The notes under the pieces were generated by a model that saw nothing but the letters and a program-made list of their open reading frames with translations, was not told the origin of the DNA and did not search any database. Shown piece after piece: positions 7,634-15,306 of a stretch of 19,678 nt of DNA (the stretch's first letter is position 1; each line of letters starts with the position of its first letter). The translations under genes and the position numbers were made by a program. Location: positions 1-19,678 of the forward strand of contig PCAT01000019.1 in NCBI GenBank assembly GCA_002730655.1. The letters run 5' to 3'. Origin of the DNA: Balneola sp. GTDB lineage: Bacteria > Bacteroidota > Rhodothermia > Balneolales > Balneolaceae.

Positions 7634-9244
7634 TTAACCTTCCTTAAACTTAAATAAGTGCTTGGCTCCGACTTTTTCCTCTGCTTGTTTAAGGGCATAC
7701 ATGGAGTCAAAAAGCACGATTGGATTTTCTTCCATATCCTTTGTTACATGAGTAGAGTAGGCGGACTCTAAATTCGAAATAATATCGGCTCTATCGTTAG
7801 GCAACCACCTTGCAGAATGATAAGATACTGGGGTCTTAACCAACTCAACATTATATTCTTCACGCATTCTATGTTCAACTACTTCAAACTGTAAAACTCC
7901 GACTGTACCTAGAAGAAGTTCATTACCTACGCCATTGGGAACCTCAAATACATGAACCACTCCTTCCTCAGAGAGTTGTTGCAGGCCTTCTCTTAGCTGT
8001 TTTCGCTTGAATGGGTCTCTAGTAGCTACTTTTTGAAAATGTTCCGGTGTAAATAGAGGTATGATATCAAACTGAACAGGATTCTTTTCATATACAGTTG
8101 TCCCTATACGAAAATATCCAGGATTAAAAATAGACACAATATCCCCTGGGTAAGCCTCTTCTAGCAACTGCCGTTCATCCCCCATAAGGGTATGTGGAGT
8201 TGACAATTTTAACTTCTTACCCGTATGAGAGACCACGACCTCCTGTCCTCTCTTAAATTTACCAGAGGCTATGCGAATAAAAGCGGCGCAGTCTCTGTGG
8301 CCTGGATTCATATTGGCTTGCATTTTAAAAATGAAGCCCGAAAATTCATCATCCAGTTCTCTTTGCTCTCCCACCGAATATTCATACCCCTGTGGCGGTG
8401 GAGCTAAGTGGTGGAAATACTTTAGGAATACATCCAAGCCAAAATTATTTAATGCGCTCCCAAAAAAAACAGGGGTTACTTTACCTTCATTATATAGATT
8501 TAAATCCATTCCAGCATACATGTCGTCAATGAGCATTAGCTCTTCCAAAAATGACTCTTTCTCTAAGTCTGATAAATTACTTCTCTCCAATGCTTCTTCT
8601 ATACCAAGTAAATCAGTAATAGCCTTTTTGGCTCCATGATTGGCTTTTTCATAGACATGCACTTTCTTAGCCTGAACATCATAAATACCTTGAAACTTTT
8701 GCCCATACCCCATAGGCCAGCTAGCCGGTATTGCTTCAATGCCTAACTTATTTTCAATATTGCTAAGTACTTCCAAGGGCTCCATACCAGGACGATCACA
8801 CTTGTTTACAAAGGTGATGACCGGAGCCTCACGCAACTTACACACTTCAAAAAGCTTTTCGGTTTGTTCCTCTACACCTTTTGCCACATCGATCACCATT
8901 AAACCCGAATCGGCTGCCACTAAGGTTCTTAAAGTGTCCTCAGAAAAGTCTTTGTGACCTGGTGTATCCAATAAATTATACTTTATACCATCCTTTTCGA
9001 AGCGCATAACCGAAGAGGTCACCGAAATACCTCGTTCTTTTTCAATAGCCATCCAATCCGAAGCCGCATGGTGCGATGCCTTACGTGCTCGTACAGAACC
9101 CGCTTCATGAATAGCTCCACCATATAACAACAACTTTTCAGTGAGGGTTGTTTTACCTGCATCTGGATGAGATATAATGGCAAAAGTACGCCGCTTTAAG
9201 GCCTCGGTTGAAATACATGTGTCGCCGGTAACCGTTTTGCTCAT
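7634..9244 (-). CDS. prfC: Peptide chain release factor 3
   Basis: Translational GTPase that recycles RF1/RF2 from the ribosome after peptide release. The GTPase motifs are intact: P-loop SHPDAGKTT at residues 25-33, the switch-I ERGISVTSS at 70-78, DTPGHKDF at 93-100 and NKCD at 147-150. The YGGAIHEAGSVRAR stretch (41-54) is typical of RF3 rather than EF-G. At 536 residues it matches the roughly 530 of the family, including domains II and III. The ATG at 9244 has no Shine-Dalgarno sequence. It lies 97 bases after the SirB1-like gene on the same strand, so the two may share a transcript or prfC may have its own promoter. Confidence 0.97.
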   Translation of the reverse strand: MSKTVTGDTCISTEALKRRTFAIISHPDAGKTTLTEKLLLYGGAIHEAGSVRARKASHHAASDWMAIEKERGISVTSSVMRFEKDGIKYNLLDTPGHKDFSEDTLRTLVAADSGLMVIDVAKGVEEQTEKLFEVCKLREAPVITFVNKCDRPGMEPLEVLSNIENKLGIEAIPASWPMGYGQKFQGIYDVQAKKVHVYEKANHGAKKAITDLLGIEEALERSNLSDLEKESFLEELMLIDDMYAGMDLNLYNEGKVTPVFFGSALNNFGLDVFLKYFHHLAPPPQGYEYSVGEQRELDDEFSGFIFKMQANMNPGHRDCAAFIRIASGKFKRGQEVVVSHTGKKLKLSTPHTLMGDERQLLEEAYPGDIVSIFNPGYFRIGTTVYEKNPVQFDIIPLFTPEHFQKVATRDPFKRKQLREGLQQLSEEGVVHVFEVPNGVGNELLLGTVGVLQFEVVEHRMREEYNVELVKTPVSYHSARWLPNDRADIISNLESAYSTHVTKDMEENPIVLFDSMYALKQAEEKVGAKHLFKFKEG

Positions 9245-9341
9245 GAAGCTTTGATTAATTTAAAGTGAATAAAATAAGACCTTTTTATACCTATTTCAGC
9301 ACCATACACTTAATTTTAGTCATCCAAGTCTTAAATACCGA

Positions 9342-10196
9342 CTAAACTGCTTCGCCTTCCACTAATGCCAGCAGGCTATTTAAATCTCGCACTCGGTCAT
9401 ACTCTTCGTTCCGTTCGTAACTATGCATTAAATTTCTGATGCAACGAGCCAAAATATTTAAATCGGAAGCCATCTTAAAATGGTCAGGTTTTGGTGTGAC
9501 ATTGTTCTTTTTTAAAAAGAAATAGCATTGATCATAACTTACTTCGGCCCCTTGATCATAAGGATCAATAAGCTGTTCTTCTTCTTCACCCACAAAAGCT
9601 AACATAAAGTGAATAGGCATATTGACACCAAAAACAGGTAATTGAAGCCTTCGTGCAATAAACATTGCCACTAAACTAAGAGATATTGGTAAGCCTTTTC
9701 TTCGCTCAATTACTTGATCAATAAATCCATTAGCCGGATTATGGTAATCCGTATTGTCGCCACGAAAATTCAAATCCTCAAAAATAAATTTCATAAAGGT
9801 TTGCATTTCCTCACGCTCGCTTCGATTATACCGCAAGCTTGAGCGTATCATATCAGCGAAATAATCTAATTTTTTTACATATTCAGACTCTCGTAATGTA
9901 GGATTGCCAAATCTTGCAAGAGTGATAACAGCCCTCTCCAATTGTGCACGATTGCCTACACCCTCTAGTAAAAGCTCTGCAAAATCTTCTTTTAGCGAAG
10001 TGAATGTGAGTTTATAGAGTACATCTTTCGCTCGTTTTTTTTCTTCCTTATCCTTGGTTTCAACGCGTATCTGATCAAGTATGGGTATGGCACGATCCCC
10101 TAACTCCATAAATCGAAGTTGAACATGCTCCTGCACAAAAGGATCTGGATCCTCCAATAAAAGCATAAGTGATTCTATTTCTGAATGAGTAGACAC
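9342..10196 (-). CDS. SirB1-like transglutaminase-fold protein (Transglut_core2)
   Basis: Residues about 80-215 match the Transglut_core2/SirB1 family. Signs are NPANGFIDQVIERRKGLPISLSLV at about 153-176, a GVNMPIHFML segment at 190-199, then LIDPYDQG at 209-216. In many members this fold is not catalytic, and its role in cells is unclear. The first 65 residues are helical with charged stretches and resemble a HEAT-like pair; the C-terminus (about 240-284) is helical too, perhaps TPR-like. The start is a GTG at 10196, with an in-frame TAG five codons upstream. The only nearby alternative is the ATG at codon 11 (10166). It is divergent from the arginine deiminase gene and upstream of prfC. Confidence 0.85.
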   Translation of the reverse strand: MSTHSEIESLMLLLEDPDPFVQEHVQLRFMELGDRAIPILDQIRVETKDKEEKKRAKDVLYKLTFTSLKEDFAELLLEGVGNRAQLERAVITLARFGNPTLRESEYVKKLDYFADMIRSSLRYNRSEREEMQTFMKFIFEDLNFRGDNTDYHNPANGFIDQVIERRKGLPISLSLVAMFIARRLQLPVFGVNMPIHFMLAFVGEEEEQLIDPYDQGAEVSYDQCYFFLKKNNVTPKPDHFKMASDLNILARCIRNLMHSYERNEEYDRVRDLNSLLALVEGEAV

Positions 10197-10296
10197 TGAA
10201 CTAAAATACTAAATGAAGTCGTTCAATTCCGCTTAATAATGGTAATTCTAAAGCGTATATTTATAAGGTATTGTGTTATTGTAATTAAACCTGCAT

Positions 10297-11607
10297 ATGG
10301 CTCTCAACGTTTCTTCTGAAATCTCTCATTTAAATGGGGTTATTGTTCACACACCTGGCCCAGAGTTGTCTTGGATTCATCCCAGGATGAAACATGAGTT
10401 ACTTTTCGATGATATTATATTTGAAGAAAATGCCCGAGAAGAGCATTTGGACATGATCCAGGTCTTTAAAACTATAATGAAGGATTCAAGCCAGGTTTTT
10501 GAAATACGTACATTAATTAACCAATGCTTTAAACAAGAAGAAGCTAGGGAATACTTCATAGATGAATTGATCAAAGCTTTTCCCTACCTACCATTGAACT
10601 TTGTTAGAAAAGAACTAGAAGCCTTAGATCCTTCTGATTTGTTGGTCTGGGCTATTGAGGGTTCTGATAGTTTTGCTAAACACATGGTCTCCTTATCCAG
10701 CCTACAAAGTATTAGTGGAAAATCTTCAGATAATAAGTTAAGAGCACTGACTAATATACCCATTCATCCCGTCCCAAACCTTTTATTTACTCGAGATTTA
10801 GCGGCGGTAATTGGAAATCAAATAATCTTATCCCGAGCAGCTACCCCGGCCCGACTAAGAGAGTCCATTCTTATGGATATGCTTGTACATTATCATCCCC
10901 TATTTGATCCGGTCTGCAATTCCATAATACAACTACCGGCTGAACAGTCTATTGAAGGTGGTGATATTTTGGTAGCATCTGAAGAATTAATTCTTATTGG
11001 AATAAGCGAACGAAGCTCCTTTGCTGGAATGCTAAAAGCAGCTGAATCTTTAATGACAGGAGGAGTTGAAACAATACTAGCCGTCGACATACCTAAACAA
11101 CGATCCTCTATGCATCTTGACACCATCTTTACTTTTGCAAGTGAACATGAATGTGTCATCTATCCACCAGTTTTTCAAAAAAAAGCTAATAATGTAGTGG
11201 CATTAAGGAAACAGGATGAGCAGATAGTGGTAGAATCTCGCTGTCATTTAAAAGAGGCTTTAGAAGAATTTACAGGCAAGAAGTACACTTTCATTTCCTG
11301 TGGTGGAAATGAGGAGGTACAACAGGAGCGTGAACAATGGACGGATGGAGCGAACATTTTTGCATTAGCTCCTGGGGTAATAATGGGATATGATAGAAAT
11401 ACTTACACTTTCAAAGCTTTAGAAGACCACGGTTACACATATTTGAAAACTCATGAATTTTTAGAAGAGTATGGTAACAAAGACTATGATTGGTCTAAAC
11501 ATGATAGTACATATAATAAAATTGCTATAGGATTTGAAGGGCATGAGCTATGTAGGGGCCGAGGTGGTGCACGTTGCATGACCTTACCCATAAATAGAAG
11601 TCACTAG
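10297..11607 (+). CDS. arcA: Arginine deiminase
   Basis: Hydrolyses arginine to citrulline and ammonia. The active-site set of the family is complete: FTRD with Asp167, EGGD with Glu220, MHLDT with His273 and Asp275, and the nucleophile Cys427 in GRGGARCMTLPI near the C-terminus. At 436 residues it is slightly longer than typical bacterial enzymes (about 405-420). The usual partners arcB (ornithine carbamoyltransferase), arcC (carbamate kinase) and arcD (antiporter) are not in the window. It is followed 12 bases later by a site-2 protease gene and is probably co-transcribed with it. It may serve arginine use or citrulline supply instead of ATP-yielding fermentation; that is inference. A different guanidino substrate is possible but less likely. 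Confidence 0.93.
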   Translation: MALNVSSEISHLNGVIVHTPGPELSWIHPRMKHELLFDDIIFEENAREEHLDMIQVFKTIMKDSSQVFEIRTLINQCFKQEEAREYFIDELIKAFPYLPLNFVRKELEALDPSDLLVWAIEGSDSFAKHMVSLSSLQSISGKSSDNKLRALTNIPIHPVPNLLFTRDLAAVIGNQIILSRAATPARLRESILMDMLVHYHPLFDPVCNSIIQLPAEQSIEGGDILVASEELILIGISERSSFAGMLKAAESLMTGGVETILAVDIPKQRSSMHLDTIFTFASEHECVIYPPVFQKKANNVVALRKQDEQIVVESRCHLKEALEEFTGKKYTFISCGGNEEVQQEREQWTDGANIFALAPGVIMGYDRNTYTFKALEDHGYTYLKTHEFLEEYGNKDYDWSKHDSTYNKIAIGFEGHELCRGRGGARCMTLPINRSH

Positions 11608-11619
11608 GATACATAAATA

Positions 11620-12882
11620 ATGTCTGAAATTCCAACTATAGAACACTCAGATGATCCCTTTCCATTAAATCAATCTCATCAAAAATATTTGAACAAAGAA
11701 GCCCATAAGCAGAAAAATAAAGGGCCCACTACAAAGGAGCTTTTAGTACACAGTATTCTTTTTATCCTTACCTTTATCTCGGTTAGTATCGTAAGCACTT
11801 TACTAGTGGGTAAGGGCCTACAAATTAAAATAGTAGCAGGAATTAGCTTTCCATTTCCCACGAGTGAAGACCTTAAAGCTGGAGCTTTATTTGCCTCTCT
11901 TCTGCTTACTTTTCTAACTGTTCATGAATTTGGGCATTACTTTGCCGCTCTGTACCATCGAGTATGTGTAAGCTTACCTTATTATATACCCTTACCAGTC
12001 GGTATCGGAACATTAGGGGCCGTGATAAAAATTCGCCAACGAATTCAAGGTACAAGAAGCTTATTTGATATTGGGGCAACTGGTCCAATAGCAGGGTTCA
12101 TTGTATCTTTAATCATCCTTATTATCGGCTTTTTAACATTGCCAGGGCCCTATTTTCTAAATGAATTTGGGGATCACCAGGCACTCATTGATCACTTTAA
12201 CGAGTTTGGATATTACCTCCCTTTGCCTTCTTTGTTGGAAGGACAAATAGTATTTATATTTGGAAAAACACCACTATATAGTTTCATAGCCTCTTTTTTC
12301 CCCTCAGCCCCACCCATGTATGAAATTATGCATTATCCTTTTCTATTGGCTGGTTGGTTTGGCTTATTTTTCACAGCACTTAATCTAATGCCCGTCGGAC
12401 AGCTCGATGGGGGGCATATACTATATAGTTTAGTTGGCTATGAAAAACATCTAATTATAGCTCGTATATTTTATGGGAGCTTAACTGTACTAGCCGGTAT
12501 AGAAGCTATCCCCTTTTTTCAAAACTATTTTACTAATTACGGCTTTAGTTCTATTGGATACGCTTGGGGAGTTTGGACTATCATACTTAGCCTGCTCATG
12601 AAAAAAGCCTACAAGGAGCACCTCTATTGGATGGGAGCCATGATTCCGCTTTCCCTCTTACTAAGTGGCTTTTTTTTGTATGCATGGCCCCCCTCATTCG
12701 AACAAGAAGGGTCTATTTTATGGCTTTTCTGGTCTTTTTTCACTGCATATGTTGTAAAAATAGAGCATCCACCTGTACCTTACGAAGAAGAATTAAGTCC
12801 AGGACGCACAATTTTAGGTTGGTTAAGTATGCTCATCTTTATTCTTTGTATTAGCCTTAACCCGTTAACCTTAGTCAGCTAG
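11620..12882 (+). CDS. EGY-type site-2 protease, M50 family membrane metalloprotease
   Basis: Intramembrane zinc protease. The zinc site is formed by His102 and His106 with Glu103 as catalytic base (VHEFGHYFAA), and by Asp263 in NLMPVGQLDGGH. The PLPVGIGTLGAVIKIR stretch (125-139) and the ATGPIAGF motif (153-160) are as in EGY proteases of plants and cyanobacteria. About seven to eight hydrophobic segments are visible (about 42-63, 86-104, 155-172, 240-256, 265-300, 311-325, 331-352, 358-377, 400-416). A polar N-terminus of 40 residues comes first. No PDZ domain is seen, so substrate choice differs from RseP. It follows arginine deiminase by 12 bases. The substrate is unknown. Confidence 0.92.
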   Translation: MSEIPTIEHSDDPFPLNQSHQKYLNKEAHKQKNKGPTTKELLVHSILFILTFISVSIVSTLLVGKGLQIKIVAGISFPFPTSEDLKAGALFASLLLTFLTVHEFGHYFAALYHRVCVSLPYYIPLPVGIGTLGAVIKIRQRIQGTRSLFDIGATGPIAGFIVSLIILIIGFLTLPGPYFLNEFGDHQALIDHFNEFGYYLPLPSLLEGQIVFIFGKTPLYSFIASFFPSAPPMYEIMHYPFLLAGWFGLFFTALNLMPVGQLDGGHILYSLVGYEKHLIIARIFYGSLTVLAGIEAIPFFQNYFTNYGFSSIGYAWGVWTIILSLLMKKAYKEHLYWMGAMIPLSLLLSGFFLYAWPPSFEQEGSILWLFWSFFTAYVVKIEHPPVPYEEELSPGRTILGWLSMLIFILCISLNPLTLVS

Positions 12883-12885
12883 AGT

Positions 12886-12906
12886 GCATTTGACTAGATG
12901 CTTTTT
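12886..12906 (+). terminator. Candidate weak terminator after the site-2 protease
   Basis: A 6-bp stem (12886-12891 with 12896-12901, one T-G pair), loop GACT, then five T at 12902-12906, three bases after the stop codon. The stem is short, so termination would be partial. Confidence 0.4.
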
Positions 12907-13000
12907 GAGACCGGTATTAAAGAATAAATTGAACCATATCAGACTCTTTTTGAAGAACTATGAACCCATATAATACCATCTTGTATTTCTACATTTTAAC

Positions 13001-13022
13001 AACTCTTTTCAGAGAAAGAGTT
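13001..13022. repeat. 8-bp inverted repeat in the gap before the lipoprotein gene
   Basis: AACTCTTT and AAAGAGTT flank a 6-base loop. No T run follows on either strand, so it is not a standard terminator. It may be an operator or an RNA hairpin. The rest of this 244-base gap (12883-13126) is AT-rich, with only the weak terminator at its start. Confidence 0.35.
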
Positions 13023-13126
13023 CAGTAAAAATATGCTAATAATTAAATTAAGAGCTATAATTTTAATTGAAGCTTCTTATTATAAATATTCTGAATACAT
13101 TTAGATTGTAAACTTTAGTTCTCTTT

Positions 13127-13585
13127 ATGAATACACCAAATAGACTTATTTTTATTTTAAACCTATGCGTACTCAGTGTCGGTTTTATATCTTGCTCATC
13201 TAGTAGTGAAGGGCAAGAATCTGATGCGCCCAATAATATCGATATCGCCTCTCAAATCAGCGAACTAGTAGCTAAAGATAAATACACTGAAGCCTTAGAA
13301 TTGTTAGAGGGAATACCAGACAGCCCCGAAATACTAACATTAAAAGAAATGACGCATTTGAACTATGGTTTATTCCTAGAATATCGAGATGCAAACATTA
13401 CAAATATGAGGGATAAAATGAACAATGCATTGCGTGAATACGTAAAAGTTCTTCGAATTAATCCTGACAATGAAAAAGCCATTTCTGAGATAGAACAAAT
13501 ATTAGACATTTACTCCACTTTTGGGAACCGTGCTCCAGAAGATGATGTAGTTGCCGATCTTAAAGAATTTGGCTTTAAACTGTAA
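13127..13585 (+). CDS. Small lipoprotein with TPR-like helical repeat
   Basis: A hydrophobic N-terminal segment (residues 7-20) ends in a lipobox-like FISC, so Cys23 is the likely lipidated residue; the Phe at -3 is less common than Leu. A Ser/Glu/Asp-rich linker (24-40) follows. Residues about 42-150 are helical with TPR-like signs: ASQISELVAKDKYTEALELL, LNYGLFLEYR, and a YVKVLRINPDNEKAISEIEQIL unit. Two or three repeats are likely. TPR lipoproteins act as adaptors for envelope complexes; the partner here is unknown. It ends 17 bases before smpB and may share its transcript. Confidence 0.75.
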   Translation: MNTPNRLIFILNLCVLSVGFISCSSSSEGQESDAPNNIDIASQISELVAKDKYTEALELLEGIPDSPEILTLKEMTHLNYGLFLEYRDANITNMRDKMNNALREYVKVLRINPDNEKAISEIEQILDIYSTFGNRAPEDDVVADLKEFGFKL

Positions 13586-13602
13586 AATAAGCTTAATTCA
13601 CT

Positions 13603-14085
13603 ATGACTTTGAGTGAGAAAAAAAATAATACCCCCACATTAAATAATCGAAAAGCTTATCATGAATATACTATCATGGAGACTTTTGAAGCTGGAATTTC
13701 ACTTCAAGGGACCGAGGTTAAATCACTCCGTGCTGGAAAAGCAAATTTCACCGATGCTTTCGCATTTGTAAGTGGAGAAGAGGTTTGGCTGAAAGAATTA
13801 CACATTTCATCTTATGATCAAGGCTCTTACATGAATCATGAGCCTAAAAGAGATCGCAAGCTCCTTTTACACAAAAACGAAATACGAACTCTTGATAAAG
13901 GGGTGCAACAGAAAGGGCACACCATTGTTCCTCTAAAACTATACTTTGTCCGAGGGAAGGCAAAACTACAAATTGGCTTAGCAAAGGGTAAAAAGCTATA
14001 CGATAAACGTGATAGCATAAAAGAAAAAGATATTAAACGTCAAATGAAACGAAATCTCAAAGAGGGTGTACGCTTCAAAGCCTAA
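13603..14085 (+). CDS. smpB: SsrA (tmRNA)-binding protein
   Basis: Binds tmRNA and brings it to stalled ribosomes for trans-translation. The OB-fold signatures are present: KAYHEYTIMETFEAGISLQG near residues 18-37, GTEVKSLRAGKANFTDAF, and AKGKKLYDKRDSIKEKD near the C-terminus, the KKxxDKR motif that starts the C-terminal tail. At 160 residues the length is normal. The tmRNA gene ssrA itself is not in the window. The ATG at 13603 has no clear Shine-Dalgarno sequence; no in-frame alternative is better. It converges with rnpB. Confidence 0.97.
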   Translation: MTLSEKKNNTPTLNNRKAYHEYTIMETFEAGISLQGTEVKSLRAGKANFTDAFAFVSGEEVWLKELHISSYDQGSYMNHEPKRDRKLLLHKNEIRTLDKGVQQKGHTIVPLKLYFVRGKAKLQIGLAKGKKLYDKRDSIKEKDIKRQMKRNLKEGVRFKA

Positions 14086-14146
14086 AGAAATTCATCTTCT
14101 AAATAATAAAAGTAAATATACTAAAATAGGCTCCTAATAAGAGAAA

Positions 14147-14174
14147 GAGCTCTCGTCCTTCCGGACGAGAGCTC
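14147..14174 (-). terminator. Intrinsic terminator of rnpB, possibly two-way with smpB
   Basis: A perfect 12-bp stem (14147-14158 with 14163-14174). On the minus strand the loop reads GGAA, a GNRA tetraloop, and the hairpin is followed by TTTCTCTT. It lies just downstream of the rnpB 3' end. On the plus strand the run after it is CATATTTT, so stopping smpB transcription is possible but weaker. Confidence 0.8.
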
Positions 14175-14185
14175 CATATTTTGCT

Positions 14186-14543
14186 GAATACATCTATAAG
14201 CCGGATTCTGTATTTCAAATTAGCAAGTTAACATTCGAAACGACAATCATTTATCTTATGCGTTCCACCCGGCAGCATCGTGACAAGTAACACATATTGC
14301 CTGCATGAACTTGCACCCCGTGAGGTTTACCATGCCCTCTGTCTCACGACAAGAGGCGGTGAGCTCTTACCTCACCTTTTCACCCTTACTTCCAAGAAGC
14401 GGTTTGTTTTCTGTTGTACTTTCTGTATTTGCCGAAGCAAACCCTCAGCTACGCCTAAAGGATCGCTGAGCACGGTACTTGTTGGTGTCCGGACTTTCCT
14501 CCCCAAGTGCCGAAGCGACCCAAGGCGATTGTCCAATGTATTC
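14186..14543 (-). ncRNA. rnpB: RNase P RNA, bacterial class A
   Basis: Catalytic RNA of RNase P, which matures tRNA 5' ends. On the minus strand the near-universal GGAGGAAAGTCCGGAC block is at 14502-14487, and the 3' AGAATCCGGCTTAT block is at 14209-14196. The ends are set by an 8-bp P1 helix: GAATACAT at the 5' end (14543-14536) pairs with ATGTATTC at the 3' end (14193-14186). That gives about 358 bases, a normal size. A TATATT box at 14549-14554 sits where a -10 element should be; a -35 box is not clear. The terminator follows at 14147-14174. Short ORFs on either strand here are shadows. Confidence 0.96.
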
Positions 14544-14548
14544 TATTT

Positions 14549-14554
14549 AATATA
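14549..14554 (-). promoter_or_regulatory. Candidate -10 box of rnpB
   Basis: TATATT on the minus strand, about six bases before the predicted 5' end of the RNA. No convincing -35 box is seen; TTCTGA at 14572-14577 has the right 17-base spacing but matches poorly. The box is in the gap between rnpB and the upstream CT398-like gene. Confidence 0.4.
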
Positions 14555-14571
14555 CAAGTATTTAAAATGAA

Positions 14572-15306
14572 TCAGAAACTTAGCTGTTCTTTGGCTTTAT
14601 CAAAGAAGGCTTTATCAACTACGATACGACCGCTATTTTCATCAAAAATAATTTTATTCTTTCGGCGAACTTCAACCTGTGTTTGTGGTGGTAGACTCAT
14701 TCCAAAAGCTGCTCCTCTATCCATTGCAACTACAGCTATACCATTATTTAGCCCGTCTCGTAATCGATTGTAATTGCGAAGATATCGTGGTTCAATATTT
14801 TTGACTACTTCTTCTCTCGCAACAATTAACTGATCTTCTTCTTCCTGCGTACTACTCATGACCAAATCTAAGTTAGCTTTCATTTTGTCAAGATCAGTAC
14901 GTACATGATCGAGTTTCTCATCGATAATCACTTTTTCCGGAGCGACTAACTCTTTCCGCTTTTTGGCTTCTTCAGTTCGAAGATGCGCTTTCTCAACAAC
15001 TTGTTTTTGGACCTCAATTTCTTTGGTGAGAGCGTCGTATTCCCGATTATTTCTAACGGAAAGTTGCTGTTCTTCATACTTTTTTGCTTTTTCTGTAGAA
15101 CTAGTTATATCCAATTCAAGCTGATTCAGTTCAACAGATAGATTTTTATCTTCTTGCTCTAACTTATCTTGTTTAGCCTCTAGACGAGCAATGTCAGTTT
15201 CGATATCCAAAATGTCCTCAGGAAGGTCACCTCTTAGCTGTTTAAGCTCATCAATTCTACTATCGATATACTGGAGATTAGCGAGTTGCTGCAGTACTTC
15301 TTTCAT
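14572..15306 (-). CDS. CT398-like coiled-coil protein with a degenerate zinc ribbon
   Basis: Residues about 5-180 form a long antiparallel coiled coil with the family's VRNNREYDALTKEIE motif (84-98). The C-terminal domain normally has two Cys pairs around a PPQ motif. Here PPQ (206-208) and the closing SGRIVVD (225-231) are kept, but all four cysteines are replaced (Gly, Phe, Asp and Ser at the aligned positions), and no Cys occurs in the protein. Zinc binding is therefore unlikely. The rest of the domain is well conserved, so it looks like a diverged but working gene, not a pseudogene. The ATG at 15306 overlaps the Nif3-like stop codon by four bases, a pairing common in bacteria. Its biochemical role is not established. 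Confidence 0.88.
   Translation of the reverse strand: MKEVLQQLANLQYIDSRIDELKQLRGDLPEDILDIETDIARLEAKQDKLEQEDKNLSVELNQLELDITSSTEKAKKYEEQQLSVRNNREYDALTKEIEVQKQVVEKAHLRTEEAKKRKELVAPEKVIIDEKLDHVRTDLDKMKANLDLVMSSTQEEEDQLIVAREEVVKNIEPRYLRNYNRLRDGLNNGIAVVAMDRGAAFGMSLPPQTQVEVRRKNKIIFDENSGRIVVDKAFFDKAKEQLSF

Noticed and set aside
8271..8639. 122-codon plus-strand frame inside prfC
   Set aside because: It is antisense to the intact release-factor gene and its translation looks random; prfC is conserved over the whole stretch.
14147..14174. Perfect inverted repeat as a possible mobile-element end or recombination site
   Set aside because: Its place at the 3' end of rnpB, the GNRA loop and the following T-rich run explain it as a terminator; no transposase is near.
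14280..14773. Plus-strand frames of 88-96 codons over rnpB and the CT398-like gene
   Set aside because: They lie antisense to the conserved RNase P RNA and to a real coding sequence, and their products show no family features.
14572..15306. CT398-like gene as a pseudogene because it lacks its zinc ligands
   Set aside because: The frame is intact, the coiled coil and PPQ/SGRIVVD segments are conserved, and the four-base overlap with the Nif3 gene is kept.
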